Shown: positions 15,995-25,331, counted from the first letter of the stretch. The stretch: DNA of 38,926 nt from Emcibacteraceae bacterium (GCA_028281625.1 JANQJN010000123.1:1-38926); one strand, 5' to 3'. Translations and numbers: made by a program. The notes: generated by a model from the sequence alone, not told the origin.

Positions 15995-17149
15995 ATGGAA
16001 ATTAGTTCTTTTCAGGATTTCTGGCTTCTGGTTCAGGATGTATGGCAAAATGGGGTTTATGGGGTCGCAGTTGGTCAGATCCTGGCAGCATTAACACTCT
16101 TTTTCTTCTGCATGCTGATCCGGCATATGTTCAGCCGGTTTGTTATCGCAAGACTAAAATCCATCGCGGGCAAGACCAAAAATACGGTGGATGACGAGGT
16201 CATTGACGCTATTGAAGGGCCGCTTAGTTTTATCCCGGTCGTGCTAGGTGTATTTTTTGCGACTGAACTTCTGACGCTTGAAGGAAATCTCGCGGTTGGT
16301 GCTGATAATTTAAATCGCTCGCTGATTACATTCACCATTTTCTGGGCCTTTTATAAAACCATCGGCCCTATCAGCCTTACCTTTGGCAAGCTAAAGGATA
16401 TATTTTCCACCAGCATGATCAACTGGCTGATCAAAGCCATGCATGGCTTGTTTATTTTTCTTGGTGTCGCATCCATCCTTGAGATCTGGGGGATTCAGGT
16501 GGCCCCGCTTATTGCCGGACTTGGGCTGTTCGGTGTGGCGGTAGCGCTGGGCGCGCAGGACTTGTTTAAAAATCTAATTTCCGGCCTATTTATTATCGGC
16601 GAACGGCGTTTCCATCCTGGAGACTGGATTAAAATTGACGGTGTCGTGGAAGGTACTGTGAAAGAAATCGGGTTTCGCACTACAACCATAATTCGTTTTG
16701 ACAAAGCACCCGTTTATGTGCCGAACGCCAAATTATCAGATAATGCAGCCACCAATTTTTCACGCATGAGCCACCGACGTATTTATTGGAAAATTGGGCT
16801 TCTTTACGATACATCCATCGATCAGTTAAAAGCAATCCGTGCTGCTATCGAGGATTACGTCATGGGTGGCGAAGAATTTGCCAAGCCACCAGAAGTTGCC
16901 ACTTTCGTGCGTGTTGATAGCTTTAACGATAGTTCCATCGACCTGATGCTTTATTGCTTCACCAAAACCACTGACTGGGGTGAATGGCTGGAGATAAAAG
17001 AGCGTCTGGCGCTCGCCATTAAAGACATCGTCGAGAATAACGACAGTGGTTTCGCGTATCCAAGCCAGTCGATCTATATCGAAAATTTCCCTGATGCGGA
17101 TAAAGCCCCTATGCCCGAAGTGTTGCCGATGGAAACAAAAAATGATTGA
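15995..17149 (+). CDS. MscS-family mechanosensitive ion channel
   Basis: This 384-residue protein has four or five N-terminal membrane helices and then the MscS core: pore helix and beta domain 'GLGLFGVAVALGAQDLFKNLISGLFIIGERRFHPGDWIKIDG', 'TVKEIGFRTTTIIRFDKAPVYVPNAKLSDNAATN', and a C-terminal alpha/beta region. It should open under membrane tension to release solutes during hypo-osmotic shock. The ATG at 15995 is chosen because translation from any earlier start would run through the divergent VanZ gene. The stop overlaps the ATG of the next gene. Confidence 0.9.
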   Translation: MEISSFQDFWLLVQDVWQNGVYGVAVGQILAALTLFFFCMLIRHMFSRFVIARLKSIAGKTKNTVDDEVIDAIEGPLSFIPVVLGVFFATELLTLEGNLAVGADNLNRSLITFTIFWAFYKTIGPISLTFGKLKDIFSTSMINWLIKAMHGLFIFLGVASILEIWGIQVAPLIAGLGLFGVAVALGAQDLFKNLISGLFIIGERRFHPGDWIKIDGVVEGTVKEIGFRTTTIIRFDKAPVYVPNAKLSDNAATNFSRMSHRRIYWKIGLLYDTSIDQLKAIRAAIEDYVMGGEEFAKPPEVATFVRVDSFNDSSIDLMLYCFTKTTDWGEWLEIKERLALAIKDIVENNDSGFAYPSQSIYIENFPDADKAPMPEVLPMETKND

Positions 17150-17948
17150 GCTTCTCGTTGACAGAGCCGTTCTCACGCTAACCGGACCTGAGCGGAAAAA
17201 ATTGCTTCAGGGGATTATTACAAATAACATGAATCGGTTGGTAGATGGAGAGGGACTCTACTCTGCCCTACTCACGCCGCAAGGAAAATTCCTTTATGAT
17301 TTTTTCCTGTTTGAAAAGGATGATGTCCTTTATCTTGATTGTGAGAAGGAAAGCTCAAATGATCTCTTTCGAAAACTGATATTGTATAGGCTTAGATCCG
17401 ACGTGGAGATAAGTATCGACGATGAACTTGCCGTTCTGGTTTCATCTGGTCCAATTCAAGAGGCCCTCACCTTTAAGGATCCAAGACATTCGGAAATGGG
17501 AAGTCGCGCGATCGTAAAAAATAGTGAGGTTGAATGTTCTAACGTGCATTACAACGAACGTCGTATTACCCTTGGAATTCCAGAAGGAACCTACGATTTT
17601 ATTCCGGAAAAAAGCACTATTCATGAAGGGCATTTTGAAGAAATTAACGGAGTTGATTTTGAAAAAGGATGCTATGTGGGCCAGGAAGTCATAGCGCGGA
17701 TGAAGTATCGCGGTAAAATTAAGAAAGCGATGTTCCCAGTTGCCTTTTCTGGGGACACTCCGGCATTCGGCTCTCAGATAACTGACGAAAAAGGCAACAA
17801 AATTGGTGACTTAAGATCCAACTGTGGCAATAATGCCATAGCGCTATTTCGGCTCGCAAATCTGGAATTTGGAAAGAAATACGACTGTTGCGGCACAAAG
17901 GTCACACCTTATAAGCCAGATTTTTATAAGGAATTTGGCGATGAGTGA
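17142..17948 (+). CDS. ygfZ: YgfZ/GcvT-family folate-binding iron-sulfur assembly protein
   Basis: This 268-residue protein has an aminomethyltransferase-like fold with the diagnostic motif KGCYVGQE (residues 175-182) followed by 'VIARMKYRGKIKK'. YgfZ uses tetrahydrofolate and the conserved Cys (Cys177) to help maturation or repair of certain iron-sulfur enzymes. The ATG at 17142 overlaps the MscS stop (ATGATTGA), so an extended frame back to 17046 is rejected. The 3' end overlaps the Tag gene by eight bases. Confidence 0.88.
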   Translation: MIELLVDRAVLTLTGPERKKLLQGIITNNMNRLVDGEGLYSALLTPQGKFLYDFFLFEKDDVLYLDCEKESSNDLFRKLILYRLRSDVEISIDDELAVLVSSGPIQEALTFKDPRHSEMGSRAIVKNSEVECSNVHYNERRITLGIPEGTYDFIPEKSTIHEGHFEEINGVDFEKGCYVGQEVIARMKYRGKIKKAMFPVAFSGDTPAFGSQITDEKGNKIGDLRSNCGNNAIALFRLANLEFGKKYDCCGTKVTPYKPDFYKEFGDE

Positions 17949-18516
17949 ACCCGTTCGTTGTGATTGGTGCGGCACTGATCCTATTTACACTGCTTACCAT
18001 GACGATGAATGGGGCGTACCGGTTTATGACAGCCGCGCACTTTGGGAAAAACTGATTCTTGACGGTTTCCAGGCGGGCTTAAGCTGGATCACAATCCTAA
18101 AACGCCGCGACGGTTTTATCCGCGCTTTCGATGGCTTCGATCCGGCGATCATTGCGAATTATGGTGACGATGATGTTGAGCGGCTGATGAATGACACCGG
18201 CATCATCCGCAACAGGATGAAGATCCTCGCAACGATCAAAAACGCAAAGGGCTATCTTGAAATCGAGAGCGAAAAAGAAGGCGCCTTTAGCGAATTTATC
18301 TGGAGCTTTACTGGCGGTGAAATCAAAGTGAATAGGTTTGAAACCATGAGCGATGTTCCCGCCACCAGTCCGGAATCAGAAGCCATGAGCAAGGCCCTTA
18401 AAAAATGCGGTTTTGGATTTGTCGGTCCAACCATCTGCTACGCATTTATGCAGGCGGTTGGAATTGTCAATGATCATATCGTTACCTGCCACAGGTATGA
18501 GAATAATGGTGAGTAG
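17941..18516 (+). CDS. tag: DNA-3-methyladenine glycosylase I
   Basis: This 191-residue base-excision enzyme removes 3-methyladenine from alkylated DNA. The N-terminal 'CDWCGTDPIYTAYHDDEWGVP' (Cys7, His in TAYHDDEW) and C-terminal 'VNDHIVTCHRY' (His and Cys) supply the zinc ligands known for Tag. 'DGFQAGLSWITILKRRDGF' and 'CGFGFVGPTICYAFMQAVG' form the helix-hairpin-helix core. The start is the ATG overlapping the YgfZ stop (ATGAGTGA). The 3' end overlaps the transporter gene. Confidence 0.95.
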   Translation: MSEPVRCDWCGTDPIYTAYHDDEWGVPVYDSRALWEKLILDGFQAGLSWITILKRRDGFIRAFDGFDPAIIANYGDDDVERLMNDTGIIRNRMKILATIKNAKGYLEIESEKEGAFSEFIWSFTGGEIKVNRFETMSDVPATSPESEAMSKALKKCGFGFVGPTICYAFMQAVGIVNDHIVTCHRYENNGE

Positions 18517-19378
18517 CACCCATTCATCACTGAAGGGTCTGTTGTGGATGGCCGGCTGTTTGTCATCCTTTATAATTATGGCGATCGCTTCTCGGGAACT
18601 TGCCTCATCAATGAGCACATTTGAAATATTATTTTTCAGATCTTTTGTGGGCCTTGTCATTTTGCTGCCATTCGTAATTCCGAAATTTCACACGCTCATT
18701 CAGTACAAAAACCTGAACTTTCAAATCGTTCGTAATATTGTCCATTTCGGCGCACAATATTGCTGGACCATTGGCGTAATATTTTTACCATTGGCTGAAG
18801 TTTTCGCTTTAGAATTCACCATGCCGCTCTGGGTGGCTTTGCTTGCCTATTTCATTTTGGGCGAAAAAATCAGTCGGCAGCGGCTTATTGCTGTAATTGG
18901 TGGTTTTATCGGAATACTGATTGTTTTAAGGCCAGGCGTAGCTGTGATCGATCCTATAACATTTGTTGTTCTTGTCGCGGCTATCGGATACGCGATGTCA
19001 GTCATTTTGGTAAAACGACTTACTTCGGAAGTATCATCAATCGAAATCGTATTCTGGATGGTAATCATTCAATTACCGTTGGGATTGGTGCCAAGTCTGT
19101 TCACTTGGTCCGCGCCTACTTTGGGTGATACTCCGTGGATTTTTCTTGTCGGACTTTCCGGCCTGAGTGCCCACTACACAATGGCTCAGGCGCTTAAGAT
19201 ATTGGATGCATCCGTTGTTATTCCAATTGACTTCCTAAGAGTGCCGCTAATAGCTATTGTAGGCTACTACCTGTATGAAGAAGGTCTGGACATCTGGGTC
19301 TTTATCGGAGCTTTCCTAATTTTTGCATCAAATTACTACGCCATTCGAAAAGAATTCTCGGCAAGAAAAGTCCATTAA
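18506..19378 (+). CDS. DMT-superfamily (EamA) transporter
   Basis: This 290-residue protein has ten hydrophobic segments arranged as two EamA repeats (about 10-140 and 150-285), with the family's 'EILFFRSFVGLVILLPF', 'EVFALEFTMPLWVALLAYFILGEKIS' and 'VVIPIDFLRVPLIAIVGYYLYEE'. It probably exports or imports a small metabolite; the substrate is unknown. The ATG at 18506 has an AGGT-containing stretch upstream. An ATG at 18497 (three residues more) is equally in frame. It overlaps the Tag gene by 11 bases and ends the MscS-YgfZ-Tag chain. Confidence 0.85.
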   Translation: MVSSTHSSLKGLLWMAGCLSSFIIMAIASRELASSMSTFEILFFRSFVGLVILLPFVIPKFHTLIQYKNLNFQIVRNIVHFGAQYCWTIGVIFLPLAEVFALEFTMPLWVALLAYFILGEKISRQRLIAVIGGFIGILIVLRPGVAVIDPITFVVLVAAIGYAMSVILVKRLTSEVSSIEIVFWMVIIQLPLGLVPSLFTWSAPTLGDTPWIFLVGLSGLSAHYTMAQALKILDASVVIPIDFLRVPLIAIVGYYLYEEGLDIWVFIGAFLIFASNYYAIRKEFSARKVH

Positions 19379-19398
19379 TTCAAGAAGCCTAGGCCTTT

Positions 19399-20799
19399 TT
19401 ATTCTGGCGCGCCGGGATCGTTTGCAAGTGATTCTTCGAATTCCTCTAACACCCTATACAGTGGTACATCAACCCACGTGTCATTGAGATAATTGAGCTC
19501 CGGCACTTCTTCCTTTGGATCCACAAGCAGATTATATATGGTTGGATAAGCCATATCCTGAACGGCGTAGCTGTCCTCATCGATTTCTTTAAGCAGTATC
19601 TTGTAGTTTTTCCACTTTGCGCCAAATAAATCATTTCCGATGAAAATCATGACGGAATCACGCGCAGATCGTTCCGATTTTCCGGTTAGGAAATCAAACT
19701 GATCCACCCCATCATAAATGCGGTCGGTCGGCAAATCATAGCCAATAATGCTCGCTATTGTGGGAAATAAATCGATCTGGTGGAAAAGATCGTTTGATAC
19801 CTGACGCTCCGGAATTTTCCCCGGCCAGCGGATCAGAAACGGCACCCGCAGTGAGCCTTCATAAGGCGAAAACATACTGCCACGCCAAGGGCCGGTGAAG
19901 CCAAAGGATCTTGGCACTCCTTCCCGTCCGTTATCCGATGTAAAGATAAAAATGGTATTTTCCTTAAGGCCCAATTCATCAATAGTGGCGAGCAACTCAC
20001 CCACATAAGCATCCGTCTGCGCAAGTACGTCTGCAAACTCGCCATTGCCGGTCGTTCCAAGAAAATCGGGATGCGGGTCCACAGGTTCATGGGTTTGCGT
20101 ATAGGGAAGATAGGCAAAGAATGGCTTGTCTCCTGCGGCCTTGCGCTTTATAAAATCAATTGCCTGATCGGTTATTTCCCGGTCCAGAAGCGTACGTTTC
20201 TCACGGTTAAATACATCTAGCTCCACAGGTACCTCGCCGCGTTTCGAAGACATCACATGGGTGAATTCAGCGCCGCTTTCTGGATCCCAACTGGCGCTGT
20301 CCGGCCAAAATGCCCGATCTGACGATCGGGGAAGTCCGATCCATTCGTCAAAGCCCTGATCGGTTGGGAAGCGCCCTTCTGTATCCCCCAAATGCCACTT
20401 ACCGAACATGCCAGTGGTATAACCAGCATCGGTGAGCATTTCAGCAAGGGTTATTTCCCCCTTGGTAATACCGTACCACACCCCGGCAGGTGGTGCGTCC
20501 GCCCGCTGGCGGGTGCGAATACCATAACGCCCCGTCATCATCGCGGATCTTGAAGGCGTACATTCCGCTTCTACATTATAATTGGTTAGTTGAAACCCTT
20601 CGTGGGCAATACTGTCAATATTCGGCGTCGGCGCACCGCGCAGCACACCGCCGCCATAAACCCCCACTTCGCCATAACCAAAATTATCCATAAGCACCAG
20701 TACAATGTTTGGCTTGCTTTGATCGTCCTGCGCAAATGCAGTTGATAATGAAAACAAGCAGATTGTTAGAAACGCAACTACCTTGGTCACTGACGTCAT
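19399..20799 (-). CDS. Secreted arylsulfatase, formylglycine type
   Basis: This 466-residue type I sulfatase has a signal peptide cleaved after Ala-Phe-Ala (residue 23). The sulfatase signature C-T-P-S-R (Cys80 to Arg84) is followed by TGR (89-91); Cys80 would be oxidised to formylglycine. 'GMFGKWHLGD' carries the catalytic Lys and His, and 'FTSDNGREG' the second metal-binding Asp/Asn. The first metal site reads Met-Asp-Asn-Phe-Gly-Tyr-Gly rather than the usual Asp-Asp-Leu-Gly. It should cleave sulfate esters, perhaps from marine polysaccharides or small aryl sulfates, in the periplasm. No formylglycine-generating enzyme or sulfate transporter is nearby. It has its own terminator and operator candidate upstream. 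Confidence 0.9.
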   Translation of the reverse strand: MTSVTKVVAFLTICLFSLSTAFAQDDQSKPNIVLVLMDNFGYGEVGVYGGGVLRGAPTPNIDSIAHEGFQLTNYNVEAECTPSRSAMMTGRYGIRTRQRADAPPAGVWYGITKGEITLAEMLTDAGYTTGMFGKWHLGDTEGRFPTDQGFDEWIGLPRSSDRAFWPDSASWDPESGAEFTHVMSSKRGEVPVELDVFNREKRTLLDREITDQAIDFIKRKAAGDKPFFAYLPYTQTHEPVDPHPDFLGTTGNGEFADVLAQTDAYVGELLATIDELGLKENTIFIFTSDNGREGVPRSFGFTGPWRGSMFSPYEGSLRVPFLIRWPGKIPERQVSNDLFHQIDLFPTIASIIGYDLPTDRIYDGVDQFDFLTGKSERSARDSVMIFIGNDLFGAKWKNYKILLKEIDEDSYAVQDMAYPTIYNLLVDPKEEVPELNYLNDTWVDVPLYRVLEEFEESLANDPGAPE

Positions 20800-20824
20800 A
20801 GCGAAACTTCCCTCTAGATATAAT

Positions 20825-20836
20825 TTGTGATCACAA
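20825..20836 (-). promoter_or_regulatory. 12-bp perfect palindrome, operator candidate for the sulfatase
   Basis: TTGTGATCACAA is a perfect palindrome lying 25 bases before the sulfatase start codon. Its half-site resembles operators of GntR-family repressors. It lacks the six-base spacer of a CRP site. No regulator gene is adjacent. Confidence 0.4.
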
Positions 20837-20851
20837 TTTAACTATAAATAA

Positions 20852-20880
20852 GCAAATAGCGCAAGCGAATTGCGATTTGC
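20852..20880 (-). terminator. Terminator hairpin after rodA
   Basis: On the minus strand GCAAATCGCAA pairs with TTGCG-ct-ATTTGC around a 5-base loop, giving 11 base pairs with a 2-base bulge. It is followed by TTATTTATA. It lies 20 bases beyond the rodA stop and probably ends the rod-shape operon. Confidence 0.6.
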
Positions 20881-20899
20881 AATACATGGATGGGGTTGT

Positions 20900-22048
20900 T
20901 TAAGCGAACGCGCCGCCGCGTGGTATTGAGGTTTCCTTGTGGATAGCAGTACTTAAGATAAACCCAAACCCAATCAGAAGCGTAAGCATGGCCGAACCAC
21001 CGTAGGAAACGAGCGGGAGCGGTACTCCCACCACCGGGAGCAGCCCCATCACCATGGCGATATTGATGAACATATAAAGGAAGAATGTCACCACCATGCC
21101 TAAGATCAGAAGGCGCCCAAACTGACTTTTTACACTTACACTGACAATCATGGCGTAGGCCAGCAATATGAAATATAGACCGAGTAAACTTAGCCCACCA
21201 ATAAGGCCCAGCTCTTCAGCGATCACCGTGAAAATAAAATCAGTGTGCTTTTCCGGCAGGAAATTAAGCTGACTTTGGGTTCCCTGAATGAAGCCTTTTC
21301 CGTACACCCCACCTGAACCCAATGCGATTTTCGACTGGATAATATGATAGCCGGCCCCTAAAGGATCACTTTCCGGATCCAGAAAAGTAAGCACCCGCTG
21401 TTTTTGATATGGTTGCAAAAACTGCCAGGCGCCAATGGCCGCCGGGATCATGGCAATCGCACCCCCTATAAACAGCCACATGCGAACACCCGCTGCAAAA
21501 ATAAGAGCGATACCGCCCATCACGATGAGCAGTGTAGTACCAAGATCAGGCTGACGAAGCACCAATAAAACGGGTAGCGCAATTAAGATTAATGGCTTGA
21601 CCAGGCTCTTAAGCTTAAGCGTATCTTCGTCGGACAGGCAGTGATAATAGCGTGCAAGCGCCATCACAAGAGCAATCTTCATCAATTCTGATGGTTGAAT
21701 ATTCATAAAACCGACATCAAGCCAACGTTGAGAACCTTTTCCCATCGAGCCCATTACATCCACAATAACAAGCAAACCCAGCGCCGCCGCATAGAAGGGG
21801 TAGGCCAGAAACATCCAGACCCGAACATCAATAACCGCGATCACCACAAGCGCTATCAGACCGATCATGAAACGAATAAACTGATTTTTTGCCCAAGGGT
21901 CGATGCTGCCACCCGCCACAGAATAAAGCATGGCAAATCCAATACTGGCAACACACACAATTATAAAAACGATAAACCAGTTAAGGTCCGTTAGCTTTTG
22001 ACGCAGGTTTTTCTTTTTATGATCACCGATACGGGAAGAGATTGGCAT
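20900..22048 (-). CDS. rodA: Peptidoglycan glycosyltransferase RodA
   Basis: This 382-residue SEDS-family protein has ten membrane helices with 'MLYSVAGGSIDPWAKNQF', 'GSQRWLDVGFMNIQPSELMKIALV', 'RQPDLGTTLLI', 'KIALGSGGVYGKGFIQGTQSQLNFLPEKHTDFIF' and 'LPLVSYGGSAML'. It polymerises lipid II into glycan strands for the lateral wall as partner of PBP2, which is encoded immediately upstream. GGAGG inside the end of the PBP2 gene serves as its ribosome binding site. It is the last gene of the mre operon. Confidence 0.96.
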   Translation of the reverse strand: MPISSRIGDHKKKNLRQKLTDLNWFIVFIIVCVASIGFAMLYSVAGGSIDPWAKNQFIRFMIGLIALVVIAVIDVRVWMFLAYPFYAAALGLLVIVDVMGSMGKGSQRWLDVGFMNIQPSELMKIALVMALARYYHCLSDEDTLKLKSLVKPLILIALPVLLVLRQPDLGTTLLIVMGGIALIFAAGVRMWLFIGGAIAMIPAAIGAWQFLQPYQKQRVLTFLDPESDPLGAGYHIIQSKIALGSGGVYGKGFIQGTQSQLNFLPEKHTDFIFTVIAEELGLIGGLSLLGLYFILLAYAMIVSVSVKSQFGRLLILGMVVTFFLYMFINIAMVMGLLPVVGVPLPLVSYGGSAMLTLLIGFGFILSTAIHKETSIPRGGAFA

Positions 22049-22054
22049 GGGGTT

Positions 22055-23905
22055 TTAAACCTCCTGCCCTGGCAGTTCTGGCTGCTCAGCTGTCAAATCA
22101 CGATCAATTAGAAACTCAAGTACGTCCCGTGCGATTGGAGAGGTTACCGAAGACCCACTACCGCCATGTTCGACGAGCACGGCAACAGAGTATTTTGGGT
22201 TTTCAACTGGCCCATATCCAACAAATAGCGCATGATCCCTTTGAATCCATTCTCTGTCTTCATTATCTAAGACACCGGTTTGACGTTCAGCCATACTGAT
22301 ACGAACCACTTGGGTCGTGCCAGTCTTACCACCGATTTTATAATCCTTGCCGCGGGAGCGGTGCAAATAAGCAGTTCCGCGTTGATGGTTATAAACATCT
22401 TCCATACCTTGCAGAACAAGCTCCAAATGTTCTGGATTTATACCAAGACTTGCGGGTTCTTCATACTCCACCCGGTCATCCAAGAAGATTTTTGGCAGCA
22501 CTCTCTTGCCGCCGTTGGCGAGCCGCGCACCCATTACACAAAGCTGTAGAGGTGTCGCAGAAACATAACCCTGACCAATGCCAACATTAATTGTATCACC
22601 ACCTTGCCATCTTTCGCCAGTCTGACCATATTTCCATTCGCCATTTGGATTAATGCCGCGAGCTTCGCTCATAATGCCGATATTATAGCGCTCACCTAAT
22701 CCAAATCTGGCGGCCATTTCATGAATTTTATCAATGCCTACATCAAGAGACAACCTGTAGAAAAACTCGTCACATGATTGGGCGATGGCTTCTCTCACGG
22801 TCAAGTTGCCATGGCCACCATCCTTCCAACAATGGGCCAGACGATTACCAATTCTGAACACACCATCACAGCCTAGTTTATCATCAGGCTTGATAATTCC
22901 TGCCTCAAGACCGGCGAGTGCGACAATCATCTTAAATGTTGAGCCAGGGGAATATTGTCCGCTAACTGTTTTATTTATCAAAGGTTTACGAATATCACTG
23001 CGCAGACTATCCCATTTGCGTTGGCTGATGCCGCCGTTAAAATCATTGGGATCAAAGGACGGCGTTGAGGCCATACCGAGCAGTTCCCCGGAATGGATAT
23101 CCATCACAAGGATGGCAGCACTTTCATCGCGCACCCTATTGGCCGCGAATTTCTGAATATCAAGATCGATGGTCAGCCTGACATCCCGACCGGATACACT
23201 GTCCTGACGGGAAAGTTCACGGATCACACGACCAAGCACGTTCACTTCTACCTGACTGCTGCCAGCGCTACCACGAAGTTGGCTATCCAAAACCTTTTCA
23301 ATTCCGTTCTTGCCGATTTTAAAATCTGGTAGCTCAAGCAGTGGATCGGGATCCTCAGCCACTTCCTGCTCGTTCACGGCGCCAACATAGCCAATCAGAT
23401 GCGCTGCCAGTTCTCGTTCAGGATAAAAACGGCTTGTCCCTACATCCGGCTGAATACCCGGAAGGTCAGGCATATTAACATTCACATTTGAAAAGGTCTG
23501 CCAATCCAGATTATTTGCTACATTGATGGGGTGGAAGGAGCGTTGCCTGGACGCTGCTTTTGAAATTCTTTCATTATCGCTTTCACTGATGGGCACATAC
23601 TGCGCAAGAGCCTTCAGAGTTTCCTGAAGTTCTTCTGTCTCCTCCGGGATCACGTTAACGCGGTAATCGGTAGTACTGGTTGCTATTTCACGCCCGAAGC
23701 GATCAAGGATATCCCCTCTCGTTGGCGATAAAAGCCGCATACTGATACGGTTTTGTTCCGCGAGCAGTTCATACTGGCTTCTGCTTGTCACCTGAAGATA
23801 ATACATTCGCCCGACAAGTGCAGACGACAAAAGCAACATACCACCGGAAAGCAACGTTGCCCGCCTAGTGAACATTTTGAGCTTATTTTTGTCTGACGGT
23901 TGCAC
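22055..23905 (-). CDS. mrdA: Penicillin-binding protein 2 (class B transpeptidase)
   Basis: This 616-residue protein has an N-terminal membrane anchor (about 16-34), a PBP dimer/pedestal region beginning with 'RGDILDRFGREIA' (63-75), and a transpeptidase domain with SxxK at Ser322-Lys325, SxD at Ser377-Asp379 and KTGT at 527-530. It cross-links peptidoglycan in lateral-wall growth with RodA and MreBCD. Translation appears to begin at a GTG (23905), seven bases after the mreD stop; an ATG at 23875 is possible but has no better ribosome binding site. The beta-lactam target in this operon is this protein. Confidence 0.95.
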   Translation of the reverse strand: MQPSDKNKLKMFTRRATLLSGGMLLLSSALVGRMYYLQVTSRSQYELLAEQNRISMRLLSPTRGDILDRFGREIATSTTDYRVNVIPEETEELQETLKALAQYVPISESDNERISKAASRQRSFHPINVANNLDWQTFSNVNVNMPDLPGIQPDVGTSRFYPERELAAHLIGYVGAVNEQEVAEDPDPLLELPDFKIGKNGIEKVLDSQLRGSAGSSQVEVNVLGRVIRELSRQDSVSGRDVRLTIDLDIQKFAANRVRDESAAILVMDIHSGELLGMASTPSFDPNDFNGGISQRKWDSLRSDIRKPLINKTVSGQYSPGSTFKMIVALAGLEAGIIKPDDKLGCDGVFRIGNRLAHCWKDGGHGNLTVREAIAQSCDEFFYRLSLDVGIDKIHEMAARFGLGERYNIGIMSEARGINPNGEWKYGQTGERWQGGDTINVGIGQGYVSATPLQLCVMGARLANGGKRVLPKIFLDDRVEYEEPASLGINPEHLELVLQGMEDVYNHQRGTAYLHRSRGKDYKIGGKTGTTQVVRISMAERQTGVLDNEDREWIQRDHALFVGYGPVENPKYSVAVLVEHGGSGSSVTSPIARDVLEFLIDRDLTAEQPELPGQEV

Positions 23906-23912
23906 TTAAAAC

Positions 23913-24422
23913 TTAACCTATCGCTTTCTTAATCAGGCCAAGTATCCAGGTGATAACAGGATAAAAGGCGATCGTTAATAATATTTGTCCGATGACATCG
24001 ACAAAATCAAGATATTCCCTGATATAGAGCGATGTTATACCCCAGCTCAACGCGCCGAAACCGACAACAATCATCACAAAGACGAACCAGTTAAACAGGA
24101 AATCTCGTTCCAAAAACTGGCGGCCCTGGAAAAATATAAACTGCTGCACAATCACCAGCAACAGGGACATCAGGCCAAGAGGGCTTCCCAGCAGTATATC
24201 CTGAAGTAATCCAAGAACAAATATAGCACTAACAGGTACCAATTCTGGTTTAAATACGCTCCAGTAATAGACACCGATCAATGTCAGAAACGGCATTATA
24301 TCACCAATGAGCGGAATATTATAGGGTAGCACCATAATTATAATTAGAAATAAAATGGTAAAAAACGGTAGAACCGATTTGATGCCAAATGTGGCTTCCT
24401 GATTTTGGGCGAGTTTTGACAT
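23913..24422 (-). CDS. mreD: Rod shape-determining protein MreD
   Basis: This 169-residue hydrophobic protein has about five membrane helices, including 'LPYNIPLIGDIMPFLTLIGVYYWSVFKPELVP' and 'GLLQDILLGSPLGLMSLL', the latter a conserved MreD feature. It belongs to the elongasome membrane complex with MreC, RodA and PBP2. Its ATG shares one base with the mreC stop (TAATG), so translation is coupled. Confidence 0.92.
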   Translation of the reverse strand: MSKLAQNQEATFGIKSVLPFFTILFLIIIMVLPYNIPLIGDIMPFLTLIGVYYWSVFKPELVPVSAIFVLGLLQDILLGSPLGLMSLLLVIVQQFIFFQGRQFLERDFLFNWFVFVMIVVGFGALSWGITSLYIREYLDFVDVIGQILLTIAFYPVITWILGLIKKAIG

Positions 24423-25288
24423 TACTGCTCCTCCTGCGGCTCGGGAGGTGGCACAGGCGTTTCGGCCTGGATTTCAGGGTTTAGCACAGGAAAATCAGCA
24501 ATCTCATATTCAATCACGCTCACATAATTAAGACGGTCCAGGTTCACTTCTGGGCGTACTCTAATCTCGCCAAATTGTGAAATCTCACTCACTGTTCCAA
24601 CGGGAAGATCAGGTGGGAATACTCCCCCCATGCCGGAGGTAAGGATCACATCGCCGAGGGCCGCACTTTCTTCCGGTGGCATAAATTCTATTTGAAGCTC
24701 CTGGCTATTATCCCCGGCTAGAATCACATTAACACCTGTATTTGCAAATTTTACCGGAATGCGGCTATTGATATCATTAAGTAGCAACACTCGGGATGCA
24801 TTACGGGCTACATTGATGGTGCGGCCAATCACCCCTTCTTCATTCACCACCGCGTGACCCTTTTTGACGCCATCGTTGGTGCCGCTGTTAATGAGCATAC
24901 TTTTAAAAAATGGGCTATTGCTGTCCGAAACGATACGAGACGCCGTAATCGTCGCAACTGTACCGTCTTTAATATTGAGAAGGTTTTTAAGCCTGAGATT
25001 GTCAATTTCCAGTTCAGTCGCTTCGGCGAGCTGCCTTTTAAGCTCAGCATTTTCTTCACGAAGAAACTCATTGTCGGAATATACAACGGCAATGTTCCTG
25101 ATCCAATCAGAAAGACCCGAGCTGGCTTCGCGAGGTATGTCCACCACATCGATAACCGGAATAAAGGTTGCGAAAATTTGTGCGCGCACCTGTTCGATCA
25201 CAACCGTTTGACTGCGGCCGAAAATCAACAGCGCGATCGAGGCAACGATATAGATGAAGGCAGTAAATCGCTGTCCAATCCCCTTCAT
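24422..25288 (-). CDS. mreC: Rod shape-determining protein MreC
   Basis: This 288-residue protein has an N-terminal helix (about 7-24), a periplasmic coiled coil (about 70-108, 'DNEFLREENAELKRQLAEATELEIDNLRLKNLL'), and the two-barrel MreC core ('SPFFKSMLINSGTNDGVKKGHAVVNEEGVIGRT', 'ILTSGMGGVFPPDLPVGTV'). It ends in a short Pro/Glu-rich tail. It scaffolds PBP2 activation in the elongasome. AGAGAGG precedes the ATG. It follows mreB by 43 bases. Confidence 0.94.
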   Translation of the reverse strand: MKGIGQRFTAFIYIVASIALLIFGRSQTVVIEQVRAQIFATFIPVIDVVDIPREASSGLSDWIRNIAVVYSDNEFLREENAELKRQLAEATELEIDNLRLKNLLNIKDGTVATITASRIVSDSNSPFFKSMLINSGTNDGVKKGHAVVNEEGVIGRTINVARNASRVLLLNDINSRIPVKFANTGVNVILAGDNSQELQIEFMPPEESAALGDVILTSGMGGVFPPDLPVGTVSEISQFGEIRVRPEVNLDRLNYVSVIEYEIADFPVLNPEIQAETPVPPPEPQEEQ

Positions 25289-25331
25289 CGTTAGCCTCTC
25301 TCTTTAATCCCGAAATTGATCCTGTATGTAA

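Noticed and set aside
19387-19399. GCCTAGGC followed by T-run as terminator between the transporter and sulfatase genes
   Set aside because: The dyad has no loop and cannot fold into a stable hairpin.
20825-20836. CRP/FNR binding site
   Set aside because: The half-sites abut with no spacer, whereas CRP needs six and FNR four bases between them.
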